Under the pieces are notes generated by a model that saw only the letters and a list, made by a program, of their open reading frames with translations, was not told the DNA's origin and did not search any database. Below, in pieces: positions 7,564 to 14,989 of a DNA stretch of 16,244 nt. The position numbers were made by a program, and so were the translations under genes. Positions within the stretch are counted from its first letter, which is position 1, and each line of letters starts with the position of its first letter. The stretch is taken from the NCBI GenBank assembly GCA_030631385.1, contig DAOVLG010000005.1:1-16244 (forward strand), read 5' to 3'. Source of the DNA: Candidatus Coatesiibacteriota bacterium (GTDB taxonomy: Bacteria; RBG-13-66-14).

Positions 7564-8460
7564 ATGAAAACCAAGCTCCTCATTCTCGCGACCATGTGTC
7601 TGACCGCCTCGGCCTTCAATCTGGCCGTGCCGGTGGAGCGCGTGGTCCGCAGCACGGGGTTGGTCGCCGTCGAGACGGGCGGCGTCAGACTGGCCGGCGG
7701 CCCCGCCGGCTCCTGGGTGGAGTACGAGGTCACCATTCCATCCTGGGTGAAGAGCTTCGCGGTGGATGTTGAGTGGTGGTCCCCCAGGCCCGGCGACGGG
7801 ATAGCGGTTTACCTCTACGATTACGGCGCCCAGGGTCCCGACGAGATACTGGGCGCTCCGGGGGGGCTGGACTACCACTGGCGTCTCTGGAGCGTCTCCA
7901 CGGACCGGTACGGCTTCACCTCGAGCTCCCCCAAGTTTCTCCTCGCCCGGGGGGACAACCCCGGCGGTCTGCGTCCGGTGGACGACGGGGGGAGGATCAG
8001 GCTCCTGGTTTACGCCGATGGCGGTCTCCCCTTTGTCACCGACGAACTCGTCTACCTGGAGCGGATCCGCTGGAACATCTCGGAGCGCGACGAGCTGTGG
8101 AGTCCCGATTCCCCCGGTTGGGGCACCCTGGTCGTTCCCGGGGGCAGCGAGGGCTTCGATTTTGAACGCGGTTACCTCGTCGCATCCGCCGCGGGCCGGC
8201 CCCCGATCGGTGAGGAGCTCACGGCCCGGGGACGGCTCCTGGCGATCCGCGCCGCCACCGTGCAGGCTCTCGCCCTGGCCGTGGCTTATGTGGGCAACGT
8301 AACCTCCGATCCATTGAAACCCGACCAGCTCCCCGGGTACCGTGTCCTGACCCGCGAGCAGCTTGACGACGGCCGCTGGTTCGTGGAGATCGGGATTCCC
8401 TTGAACGGACCCGGCGGGCTCGCCGACTTCCTCGGTTATACCGAGATACGGCGGGAGTGA
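7564..8460 (+). CDS. Secreted protein with possible LPP20/FlgT-like C-terminal domain
   Basis: I cannot name this 298-residue protein. A signal peptide is clear: MKTK, a hydrophobic core, then cleavage after ASA (residues 15-17). Residues 30-190 are rich in aromatic and beta-forming residues (EVTIPSWVKSFAVDVEWW, then AVYLYDYG) and look like a beta-sandwich. Residues 216-290 pair a long alanine-rich helix (EELTARGRLLAIRAATVQALALAV) with a strand region ending in WFVEIGIPLNGPGGLADFL. That helix-plus-strand order resembles the LPP20/FlgT N-terminal type fold; this is pattern recall, not a search. The ATG follows the UPF0182 stop after one base (TAAGATG) and has no Shine-Dalgarno, so translation is probably coupled. 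This tight link suggests the two products are made together and act on the same side of the membrane. Confidence 0.82.
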   Translation: MKTKLLILATMCLTASAFNLAVPVERVVRSTGLVAVETGGVRLAGGPAGSWVEYEVTIPSWVKSFAVDVEWWSPRPGDGIAVYLYDYGAQGPDEILGAPGGLDYHWRLWSVSTDRYGFTSSSPKFLLARGDNPGGLRPVDDGGRIRLLVYADGGLPFVTDELVYLERIRWNISERDELWSPDSPGWGTLVVPGGSEGFDFERGYLVASAAGRPPIGEELTARGRLLAIRAATVQALALAVAYVGNVTSDPLKPDQLPGYRVLTREQLDDGRWFVEIGIPLNGPGGLADFLGYTEIRRE

Positions 8461-8481
8461 TCCGCCGAACTTCCAAGGTAC

Positions 8482-9576
8482 GTGTCAAACTCCTCATCTA
8501 AACCGGTGGTCGGCCTGATGGCCGGGGGAAGCGGTCGGCGATTCTGGCCTCTCTCCCGCCCCCGGCGGCCGAAGCAGCTCCTCTCCTTCGGCGGCGAAGA
8601 GAGCCTCCTGCGCTCGACCTTTAACCGCGCCCTGCTCCTGACGGACGTCGAGAGGGTCTTGCTGGTGACCCGGGAGGACCTGGGAGAAATACTGGCCGCT
8701 GAGGTGCCCGAATTACCCCGGAATAACCTCCTGCTGGAGCCGATCGGCGCAAACACGGGCCCTTGCGTGGAGCTGGCGGCTATCGAGGCCGGCAGGCGAT
8801 ACGGCGATCCGGTGCTGGTCATGCTACCCACCGATCACCGCATCTCGGACGACGCACGCTTTATCGGTGTTGTTCAGCGTGGCGTCGAGATAGCCCGGCG
8901 TGACGACGCCCTCGTGGTCCTGGGAATCAGGCCCACCCGTCCGGAGACCCAGTACGGGTACATCCGGGTGGAGGTAGGGGCGGAGACGGGTGAGGGGGGG
9001 GATCTGCCGGTCGGATGTTTTACCGAGAAACCGGACCGGTCGAGCGCCGAGCTTTTCTATCGAACCCAGGGCTACTACTGGAACTCAGGCGTATTCATCT
9101 GGCGGGTGAGCGTCATCCTCGAGGCCCTCGAACGGCACGCCCCCGGGGTCTACGGACCGCTGGAGCCGCTTCTGGGCCTGGGGAACGGGCCGCTGCCTCG
9201 TGAACTCCTACGGGCCGCCTACGCGGGGGTTGAGCGAGTATCCATTGATTACGCGGTGATGGAGCGGGCCGGTAACGTGGTCCTTGTTCCGGCGGATTTC
9301 GGCTGGGACGATCTGGGTCATTGGACCAGCCTGCACCGCGTTTTTCCCTCCGATGGAGCGGGGAACACCGTCGTCAACGTTGGAGGGGCCCCCGAGGTCT
9401 GCCTCGTTGACTGCGAACGTACCTTGGTCTACAACGAATCCCCCCAGCGGATATCCCTCATCGGGCTAACCGACGCCGTGGTTGTGGCCACCCCGGATAC
9501 GTTGATGGTCCTCCCCGCCGAGCGTTCACCTCAGATACGGGCTATCTCGGAGCGCTTCGATCCGTCCGGGGAATAG
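8482..9576 (+). CDS. manC: Mannose-1-phosphate guanylyltransferase (GDP-mannose pyrophosphorylase)
   Basis: The enzyme joins mannose-1-phosphate and GTP to give GDP-mannose in the cytoplasm, a donor for surface polysaccharides, glycans and GDP-fucose or GDP-rhamnose pathways. The nucleotidyltransferase signature is at the N-terminus: LMAGGSGRRFWPLSR then PKQLLSF (residues 12-35). NTGPC, LPTDHRI, GIRPTRPETQYGYI, FTEKPD, YYWNSGVFIWR, SIDYAVME and FGWDDLGHW follow in the family order. At 364 residues it is the monofunctional form, without the C-terminal cupin isomerase domain of bifunctional homologues. Translation starts at GTG 8482, 21 bases after the previous gene, with AAGG (8475-8478) close upstream. 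No phosphomannomutase or glycosyltransferase lies nearby, so the end product is unknown. Confidence 0.92.
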   Translation: MSNSSSKPVVGLMAGGSGRRFWPLSRPRRPKQLLSFGGEESLLRSTFNRALLLTDVERVLLVTREDLGEILAAEVPELPRNNLLLEPIGANTGPCVELAAIEAGRRYGDPVLVMLPTDHRISDDARFIGVVQRGVEIARRDDALVVLGIRPTRPETQYGYIRVEVGAETGEGGDLPVGCFTEKPDRSSAELFYRTQGYYWNSGVFIWRVSVILEALERHAPGVYGPLEPLLGLGNGPLPRELLRAAYAGVERVSIDYAVMERAGNVVLVPADFGWDDLGHWTSLHRVFPSDGAGNTVVNVGGAPEVCLVDCERTLVYNESPQRISLIGLTDAVVVATPDTLMVLPAERSPQIRAISERFDPSGE

Positions 9577-9667
9577 GCGGATATGCCCCTTGATGGAATC
9601 GGGGTTATGGGGTAACCTTGACCGGTGGGTCGGGGTCGGCAGGCTTAACCGGAGCGATATAAGGCGG

Positions 9668-10197
9668 GTGCGGCTGAACGGCCGGTCATGTCGGATGGGG
9701 CTCGGTCGGCTTGAGGTTGCCGGGGTTGTGTTTCTCCTCCTGGCTGCCACCGGTTGCAGGAAGGAGCCGGAGCCTCCCGTGATTCCCGCCACCCCCGGCC
9801 CGTCGAGATCAGCGGGACGCCGGAGGTCACCACCACCACGGATCGGGTGATCTCCGACTTCGAGAACATGGACGGTTGGTGCTTCACCTGCTACCCCTCC
9901 GAGGTGGACGGCTGCCTCACCCACAGCTTCGACGACGAGCCCAGCCATGACGGCGACTTCGCGGCCGAATTCGTGGACTCGACCGGGGAGAAGTTCGTGG
10001 GGGACCTGGCTCCCAGGGTTGACTGGGAGGACTCCTGGTACCTGTGCGCGCTGAACCGGTCGGACCTGGTCGGGCTGCGAGACGAGAAGGCCCGCCGGCA
10101 TCCCCCCCTGGCGCTGACCCGCATCTACCTCGTGGTTTTGCCCACCGCGGAGCACAACGCCGGCGAGATCTACTTCGATACACTGACCGTCGAGTAG
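9668..10197 (+). CDS. Frameshifted lipoprotein with a carbohydrate-binding-like C-terminal domain
   Basis: Two overlapping frames together make one sensible protein. The first holds a lipoprotein signal (GVVFLLLAATGC, cysteine codon 9755-9757) and a Pro/Glu linker (RKEPEPPVIPATP), but stops at 9850. The second is open from 9715 to the stop at 10195-10197 and carries the body: RVISDFENMDGW near its start, three cysteines in WCFTCYPSEVDGC, and a closing AGEIYFDTLTVE. The opening DFENxDGW and ending GxIYFD are typical of galactose-binding-like jelly-roll domains, so a glycan-binding role is inferred. Adding one C to the run CCCCC at 9792-9796 joins the frames into about 176 residues. GTG 9668, with AAGG just before it, is a possible start; ATG 9695 and ATG 9593 are alternatives. 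It may be a real mutation or a sequence error. Confidence 0.7.
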
Positions 10198-10262
10198 GAA
10201 CGGATGGACCGTACCCGAGGGGCCGCGGGGCATGGGGTGTATGCGCTTTGAACGGGAGTGAG

Positions 10263-11021
10263 ATGGATATGGGACGTTTTTCGTTAGCCGTGATTCTGCT
10301 CCTGGTTTTCACCGCTCCCTTCCTGGTCGGGTTTGATCTCCTGAAGACCCTGGCCGCCGAGGAGGCTCTCGAGGAGGGCAGGGAGCTCTTCGAGGGCGGC
10401 GAGTACGAGAAAGCCGAGGCCAAGTTCAAGGAGGCGGCGCTGGAGCTGCCCAAGCTGGCCGACCCCTTCTACTGGATCGGCCGGACCTTCGAGGCCCGAG
10501 GGGATCTTGATAAAGCGGCCAGTTACTACGATGCGGCCCTCGAACGAAATCCGTCCCACTTTGACGCCCTGGACGCCGCGGCGGCCCTGGCCACCTCGGA
10601 GGCGCGCTGGTCCGAGGCACACGGCTACCTCCGACGGATGTCCGACCTCAACCCGACCGACCCGGTCATCCCCGCCAACCTGGGCTACGTCCAGTTGGCC
10701 CTGGGGGATTACGAATCCGCCGAGGGCAGCTTCCGGGGGGCCGTCCGCCTGGGCGGAGAGTTGGGCCGGGCTTACGACGGCCTGGGCCTGGCCCTCGACG
10801 GTCAGGGGGATATCCAGGAGGCGGAGGAGGCCTTCAGAACCGCCATCGAGGAGGACCCGGCGCGCATCGAATCCTACGTTCACCTGGGGCTGGTCTACGA
10901 GAAGCAGGGGAAGAACGATGACGCCGCCAGCGCTTATACGCAGGCCCTACGCGTGCAGACGACCGGCCCCTTTGCCGATATTGCAAAAGACAGGCTCGAC
11001 AAGTTGGGCGTGATTTACTAA
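10263..11021 (+). CDS. TPR-repeat protein with N-terminal signal or anchor
   Basis: The 252-residue protein starts with a hydrophobic segment (FSLAVILLLVFTAPFLVGF, about 6-24) without a lipobox or a clear cleavage site, so it could be exported or stay anchored. About six tetratricopeptide units fill residues 33-236. Each shows the usual small and aromatic spacing, for example ALEEGRELFEGGEYEKAEAK and AYDGLGLALDGQGDIQEAEE. TPR arrays bind other proteins; no enzyme domain is present. GGGAG (10254-10258) precedes ATG 10263 by four bases and ATG 10269 by ten, so MGRFS may be the true start. The open frame continues upstream to 10044, but that part overlaps the lipoprotein gene in another frame and is not credible. 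It is the last gene of the plus-strand cluster, 65 bases after the lipoprotein. Confidence 0.88.
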   Translation: MDMGRFSLAVILLLVFTAPFLVGFDLLKTLAAEEALEEGRELFEGGEYEKAEAKFKEAALELPKLADPFYWIGRTFEARGDLDKAASYYDAALERNPSHFDALDAAAALATSEARWSEAHGYLRRMSDLNPTDPVIPANLGYVQLALGDYESAEGSFRGAVRLGGELGRAYDGLGLALDGQGDIQEAEEAFRTAIEEDPARIESYVHLGLVYEKQGKNDDAASAYTQALRVQTTGPFADIAKDRLDKLGVIY

Positions 11022-11030
11022 AAAATCCCA

Positions 11031-11055
11031 GCGCCGGTTGGTGCCTCAGTTTTTT
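11031..11055 (+). terminator. Possible weak intrinsic terminator after the TPR gene
   Basis: GCGCC and GGTGC (11031-11044) form a 5-bp stem with one G-T pair and a GGTT loop. Six T (11050-11055) follow after five bases. It lies ten bases after the TPR stop codon. The stem is short, so read-through to the stronger terminator near 11190 is likely. Confidence 0.4.
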
Positions 11056-11079
11056 ACCGACACCAAGACACATGACGTA

Positions 11080-11101
11080 GGGCGGACCTTCAGGTCCGCC
11101 C
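11080..11101. repeat. Perfect 10-bp inverted repeat, dispersed-repeat family
   Basis: GGGCGGACCT (11080-11089) and AGGTCCGCCC (11092-11101) form a perfect hairpin with a nominal two-base spacer. It is preceded by GTA, as is the copy at 16185. The core GGCGGACC/GGTCCGCC matches the copy at 1586-1606. No T-run follows, so it is not a standard terminator. The rest of the gap (11102-11185) holds purine-rich GGAGGGGAGAGGGG but no gene. Confidence 0.7.
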
Positions 11102-11185
11102 GTTATCAGCCCGTACCCCCGCTCCGGTCCGTGAATCCCTGCTCCTATCTGGAGGGGAGAGGGGAACGATGCCGACCCATGAAGA

Positions 11186-11209
11186 AAAGGTCCCCGGGGG
11201 GACTTTTTT
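11186..11209. terminator. Bidirectional intrinsic terminator between convergent genes
   Basis: GTCCC (11190-11194) pairs with GGGAC (11199-11203) around a CGGG loop, followed by six T on the plus strand (11204-11209). On the minus strand the same stem is followed by CTTTTC. It therefore can end the plus-strand cluster and the minus-strand zinc-ribbon gene, whose stop lies at 11223. Confidence 0.7.
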
Positions 11210-11222
11210 AACGGCGGGTTTC

Positions 11223-11528
11223 TCAGCTCTTGTTCTTCTTGCGGGCCAGGACCACGTGGAAACTGCACCCCGAGCAGGTGTATTCCACGGCGTTGAACCT
11301 CTCGTTCTCGGCCTCGCGGATGTTGGGGTTCGAGGCGCCGCAAACGGGGCAGGGGCGCAGGAAGAGATCCTCGGCGGCGTGGTCGGGTCGGAACTTGGCC
11401 CACTCGAAGCGGGTTCCGCATTTCGCACAGTCGGTTACGACCTGACTGATCTCGTCGTTGATGCGGATGACCTCCACCGAGGCGCCGAACTTACCGCATT
11501 TGGGGCAGTAGGTTCCCTGTTCGCCTAT
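11223..11528 (-). CDS. Small four-knuckle zinc-ribbon protein, apparent AUA start
   Basis: Four CxxC knuckles are present (YCPKCG, CAKCGTRFEW, PCPVCGASNP, YTCSGCSF), enough for two zinc sites, in about 101 residues with a basic C-terminus (ARKKNKS). No catalytic domain is visible; such proteins bind nucleic acid or protein partners, but the role is unknown. The first ordinary start, GTG 11477, would remove the first CPKC knuckle. The frame is closed upstream by TAA at 11543-11541, and the only plausible initiation point in between is ATA at 11528, six bases after a strong AGGGGG ribosome site and about 19 bases from the predicted transcript start. Either AUA is used, or an ATG was lost by mutation or error. 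The gene has its own promoter and ends at a bidirectional terminator, so it is probably monocistronic. Confidence 0.75.
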   Translation of the reverse strand: MGEQGTYCPKCGKFGASVEVIRINDEISQVVTDCAKCGTRFEWAKFRPDHAAEDLFLRPCPVCGASNPNIREAENERFNAVEYTCSGCSFHVVLARKKNKS

Positions 11529-11532
11529 GGAA

Positions 11533-11542
11533 CACCCCCTTT
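11533..11542 (-). promoter_or_regulatory. Shine-Dalgarno of the zinc-ribbon gene, pointing to an AUA codon
   Basis: AAAGGGGGTG on the minus strand is the strongest ribosome-site-like sequence near this gene. Its purine core ends six bases before ATA 11528. It overlaps the in-frame TAA at 11543-11541, so no start can lie upstream. It is 56 bases from the GTG at 11477, too far to serve that codon. Confidence 0.55.
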
Positions 11543-11552
11543 ATCTCGTTCA

Positions 11553-11561
11553 ATTGTACCA
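11553..11561 (-). promoter_or_regulatory. Extended -10 promoter for the zinc-ribbon gene
   Basis: TGG-TACAAT on the minus strand (11561-11553) is an extended -10 element, identical to the one upstream of the UPF0182 gene. No good -35 is found at 17-18 bases, which extended -10 promoters can tolerate. Transcription would begin near 11546. Confidence 0.5.
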
Positions 11562-11591
11562 TATTCGGGGGAGGTCTTTTTCGGATAGCCA

Positions 11592-11612
11592 GGGGCGGTT
11601 TCACACCGCCCC
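11592..11612. repeat. GC-rich inverted repeat downstream of the RND gene
   Basis: GGGGCGGT (11592-11599) and ACCGCCCC (11605-11612) form a perfect 8-bp stem with a TTCAC loop, 20 bases beyond the stop codon of the minus-strand RND gene. On the minus strand no T-run follows, so it is at best a factor-assisted or 3'-end-protecting hairpin. It resembles the other GC-rich repeats in the window, with a different inner stem. Confidence 0.55.
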
Positions 11613-11632
11613 GTCGCGCGGAGGTTACCCCT

Positions 11633-14600
11633 CTACCCGTTAACATCCTGGGCTGGCACGTAGTTCTTGAAAAGCTTCATCTTGATCTTAACCTTCACGT
11701 CCTCCAGCCAGGAGTACAGGGTCGGCACGACGACGAGGGTGAGGATGGTGGAGAAGGCCAGGCCGAAGATGAAGGACCACCCGAGGGGCGCCCATTGCGG
11801 GTCCGAAATGGCCAGGGGGAACATGGCGCCGATGGTGGTTATCGCGGTTAAAAGAATCGGCGTCAGGCGGACCTTCCCCGCGTCAACGATGGCCTCGCGC
11901 ATGGGCATGCCCTCCCGCCGCCGCTGGTTGATGAAGTCAACGAGCACGATGGCGCCGTTGACCACCACGCCGGCCAGGCCGATGATCGCGATGAAGGCCA
12001 CGATGGTGAAGGTGCTGCCGGTGATCGCCAGACCCGCGATGGCGCCGACCGAGGCCAGAAGGATGGTGGACATGACCGTGATCGGTTGGGCGAAGCTGCC
12101 GAACTGGAGAGTGAGGATGATGAAGATCAAGAGGACCGCCAGCAAGGCGGCGGAGCCGAGGTCCGAGAAGCTCTCCTCAATGAACTTGTACGAACCCTCG
12201 TAATCTATCCTGTACCCCGTTGGAAGGACGATGCTCTCGTCCACGTATCCCTTGAGCGATGCGGTGACCTCGACGGGGCTGTACCCCGGAAGGAGATCCG
12301 CTCCCACGGTCACCGCCCGGTCTCCGTTGTAATGCCGGATCGAGCTGATGCCCTCCTTTTGCACGATGCGGGCGATGTCCCCGACCATGGCTTGGTTGCC
12401 CAGGAAATTGCTCACGAAGAGGCTCTCCAGGTCTCCGAGGGAGTCGAGCCTTTCCTTTGGAATCTTGACGACGATGTCGTATTCCTCATCGCCCTCGCGG
12501 TAAACCCCCGCCGTGACACCGTTGATCATGGAGCTGAGATTTACCGCCAGGTCGTAGGAGGTGAAGCCGAGGAGGTTGGCTTCCTGGCGGCGCAGGACGG
12601 CCTGGATCTCGGGTGTGCCCGGGGAGATGTCGTCGTAGGGGTCGCGGACACCGGGGATCGTTTCCAGGTGGGCGATCAGTTGATCGGCGATCCTGCGCTG
12701 CTCGTCCAGATCGTCGCCGTAGACCTTTATGTTGATGGGGGCGCCGATGGGCGGACCACCGCTGAACTCGGCGTAGTAGATGTCCACCCCGCCCACCTGG
12801 GTCAGGTGGGGACGCAGGTCCTCCTGGATCTCGCGGGCGGTGCGCTCGCGGTCCTCGCTCGGGATTAGATCAATGATTACGCCTCCCTCGTGGGAGTTGG
12901 TGATACCGAAGAACCCGCCGAGGTTGACCCGATGACCGCCGCCCGGGCTGTTGCCGCTGATGGCCACCAGACGATCCATCTCCGGGATGTGTTCGGTGAC
13001 GATCCTCTCCAGTTGCTTAACCTTCTCGTCGGTGATCCCCAGGGGGGTGCCGATGGGGGTTTCCAGGTTCACGTTGATCGAATCCACGTCCACCGGCGGG
13101 AAGAGCTCCACCTTGAGCAAGCCCATGGCCGGCAGGGAGATCGCGGCGAAGAAGGCGAGGATCGTCAGGACGAAAACGAGTTTGCGGTGTCTGAGCGCCC
13201 CGCGGATGATCCTCTCATACCAGTTGCCGAGGCGCCGCAGGTTCAGTTTGTTGTTGAGCCAGATTCGGATGCGGTTGAGCCGGTGACGGATGGGACCGAC
13301 CTTTTCGTGTTTCCATTCATCCAGGGTTTTCTTGAGCCTGATGAAGTTGGCCGCGATGGGCGGGGCCAGGATCAACCCCACGAAGAGGGAGGCGAAGAGG
13401 GCGAGGGACACCGCTATCGGGATGAAACTCATGAAATCGCCCATCACACCGCTCATCATCAGTATGGGCAGGAAGGCGAAGATGGTGGTCATGGTGGAGG
13501 TGAAGACGGGATAGGCGATCTCGCCGGTGGCCTTGACCGCCGCGATCTTGCGGTCCTCCCCCATCTCGATGTGCCGGTAGATGTTCTGGACGACGACGAT
13601 GGCGTTGTCCACGAGCATGCCGACCACCAGGATCAACCCGGAGATGGTCATGCTGTTGAGGGTCCCGCCGGTGAAATAGATGACCGCGATGGCGATCATG
13701 AGCGAGAGGGGGATAGCCGCCGAGACCATCAACGCCGTGCGCAGGCCCATGAAGAGGAACAGGACGAGGATGACGATGGCCACACCCGCCAGGATGTTCT
13801 CGCCCATCGTGTCCAGGCTTTCATTCACCTCGTCGGCCTGGTCCGAGGTGATGTCGGTGATCACCCCCGGTGGGAGTTGCGTCGCCTTGGTTGGGTCTAT
13901 CCCGGCCTCGGCGATCTGATCCGCCACCTCGCCCCGGGTCACCGGGATCATCTCCCCCTCGTAGTCTCGGACCTCGACGGTGAAACCTTCGCTGGTGGCG
14001 AAAAATAGACTGCGCACCTCGGAGGGCCTGAGCTTCACCTTCCGTCCGTCGGCCAGGGTAACGTCCATGGACTCTTCGGGGATGCCCAGCATCTGCTTGA
14101 TCGCCGTCGAGGTCTCCAGGACGTTGGAATTGGTGCGGCGCTTGACGTAGATAGACACCGACTCCTGACCGTTGGTTCGAGAGTTTGATGTGACCTCCGC
14201 CGGACCGTCCACGATGTCGGCGATCTCGGAGAGCTTTACGCGGGTGCCCGAGGCGTTGGAGACGATGATCTCCGCCATCTCACCAGAATCCTCGAACTCG
14301 CCGAAGGCGCGGACGAGGTAGCGCTGGGGACCGATCTCGATCGTCCCGGCGGGCATCTGGAGATGTTGGGCTCCGATGGCCCCGACCACCTGCTGGGGTG
14401 AGATTTGAAACTCGGTGAGCTTGGCCGGTTTGAGCCGGATCTGGATCTCACGCTCCACACCGCCCACGACGCTGGTGTCGAGGACGCCGGGGATCTTCTT
14501 CAGCTCGTCGGCCAGGTTCTCGGCGGTCTCCCTGAGCGTGAGCCGGTCCATCTCCGCCGACACGGAGAGGACCATTATGGGTATGTCGCTCAGGCTGAAC

Positions 14601-14989
14601 TCGAGAACCTCGGGGGTTTGACAGCCATCGGGCAGGTCGGGGTTCACCTTGTCCACCCGTTCGCGGACCTTGTTCATCGAGTCATCGAGGTCGGCGTCCG
14701 AGCTGAAGATGACCTGGGTGAAGACGAGTCCTTCGGAGATCGAAGAGTAGGTGTAATCGAGGTCGGGCAGGTCCACCATGGCGTCTTCTATCTTATTGGC
14801 GACCAGCGTTTCCACCTCGTCGGGACCGGCACCGGGATAGAAGGTGACGATAAAGGCCATGGGAATCTGTATGTCCGGGTCCCCCTCCTTGGGGATTGAG
14901 CTGAGGGCGAAGAAACCCGCCAGGGCGACCAGAAGAACGACTAGGAAGACGATCCGGGGCCGTTTAAGGGAGATCTCGGTGATCTTCAC
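11633..14989 (-). CDS. RND-family multidrug efflux permease (AcrB/HAE-like)
   Basis: This is the inner-membrane, proton-driven pump of a tripartite efflux system. Its 1118 residues exceed the usual 1020-1070. The N-terminus (MKITEISLKRPRIVFLVVLL) is the first membrane helix, followed by the IPKEGDPDIQIP and YPGAGPDEVE motifs. Two helix clusters (about 400-550 and 945-1095) flank a second periplasmic region that starts near 630. The TM4 motif is GMLVDNAIVVVQNIYR (457-472): Asp461 is kept, but the second aspartate of AcrB is Asn462. TM10 has GVVVNGAIVLVDF (1007-1019), without AcrB's lysine. A segment of about 70 residues (302-371) lies before LPPGV, where typical pumps have a short linker. Translation starts at GTG 14989, overlapping the adaptor's stop as GTGA, with GAGGGTGAG just upstream. 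Substrate cannot be predicted. Confidence 0.93.
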   Translation of the reverse strand: MKITEISLKRPRIVFLVVLLVALAGFFALSSIPKEGDPDIQIPMAFIVTFYPGAGPDEVETLVANKIEDAMVDLPDLDYTYSSISEGLVFTQVIFSSDADLDDSMNKVRERVDKVNPDLPDGCQTPEVLEFSLSDIPIMVLSVSAEMDRLTLRETAENLADELKKIPGVLDTSVVGGVEREIQIRLKPAKLTEFQISPQQVVGAIGAQHLQMPAGTIEIGPQRYLVRAFGEFEDSGEMAEIIVSNASGTRVKLSEIADIVDGPAEVTSNSRTNGQESVSIYVKRRTNSNVLETSTAIKQMLGIPEESMDVTLADGRKVKLRPSEVRSLFFATSEGFTVEVRDYEGEMIPVTRGEVADQIAEAGIDPTKATQLPPGVITDITSDQADEVNESLDTMGENILAGVAIVILVLFLFMGLRTALMVSAAIPLSLMIAIAVIYFTGGTLNSMTISGLILVVGMLVDNAIVVVQNIYRHIEMGEDRKIAAVKATGEIAYPVFTSTMTTIFAFLPILMMSGVMGDFMSFIPIAVSLALFASLFVGLILAPPIAANFIRLKKTLDEWKHEKVGPIRHRLNRIRIWLNNKLNLRRLGNWYERIIRGALRHRKLVFVLTILAFFAAISLPAMGLLKVELFPPVDVDSINVNLETPIGTPLGITDEKVKQLERIVTEHIPEMDRLVAISGNSPGGGHRVNLGGFFGITNSHEGGVIIDLIPSEDRERTAREIQEDLRPHLTQVGGVDIYYAEFSGGPPIGAPINIKVYGDDLDEQRRIADQLIAHLETIPGVRDPYDDISPGTPEIQAVLRRQEANLLGFTSYDLAVNLSSMINGVTAGVYREGDEEYDIVVKIPKERLDSLGDLESLFVSNFLGNQAMVGDIARIVQKEGISSIRHYNGDRAVTVGADLLPGYSPVEVTASLKGYVDESIVLPTGYRIDYEGSYKFIEESFSDLGSAALLAVLLIFIILTLQFGSFAQPITVMSTILLASVGAIAGLAITGSTFTIVAFIAIIGLAGVVVNGAIVLVDFINQRRREGMPMREAIVDAGKVRLTPILLTAITTIGAMFPLAISDPQWAPLGWSFIFGLAFSTILTLVVVPTLYSWLEDVKVKIKMKLFKNYVPAQDVNG

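Noticed and set aside
4931..7878. Long open frames overlapping the UPF0182 gene on both strands (for example 4931-5821 plus, 5961-6704 minus, 6924-7736 minus)
   Set aside because: They are Arg/Gly/Pro- or His/Val-rich shadows; the UPF0182 motifs fix the true frame.
10044..10262. N-terminal extension of the TPR protein to 10044
   Set aside because: It overlaps the lipoprotein gene in another frame and is Arg/Pro-rich; the signal segment and ribosome site fit a start at 10263 or 10269.
12890..14008. A 372-codon plus-strand open frame opposite the RND gene
   Set aside because: It is rich in Asp, His, Gly and Glu, has no domain, and is the antisense shadow of a clear RND permease; GC-rich codon bias keeps the opposite frame open.
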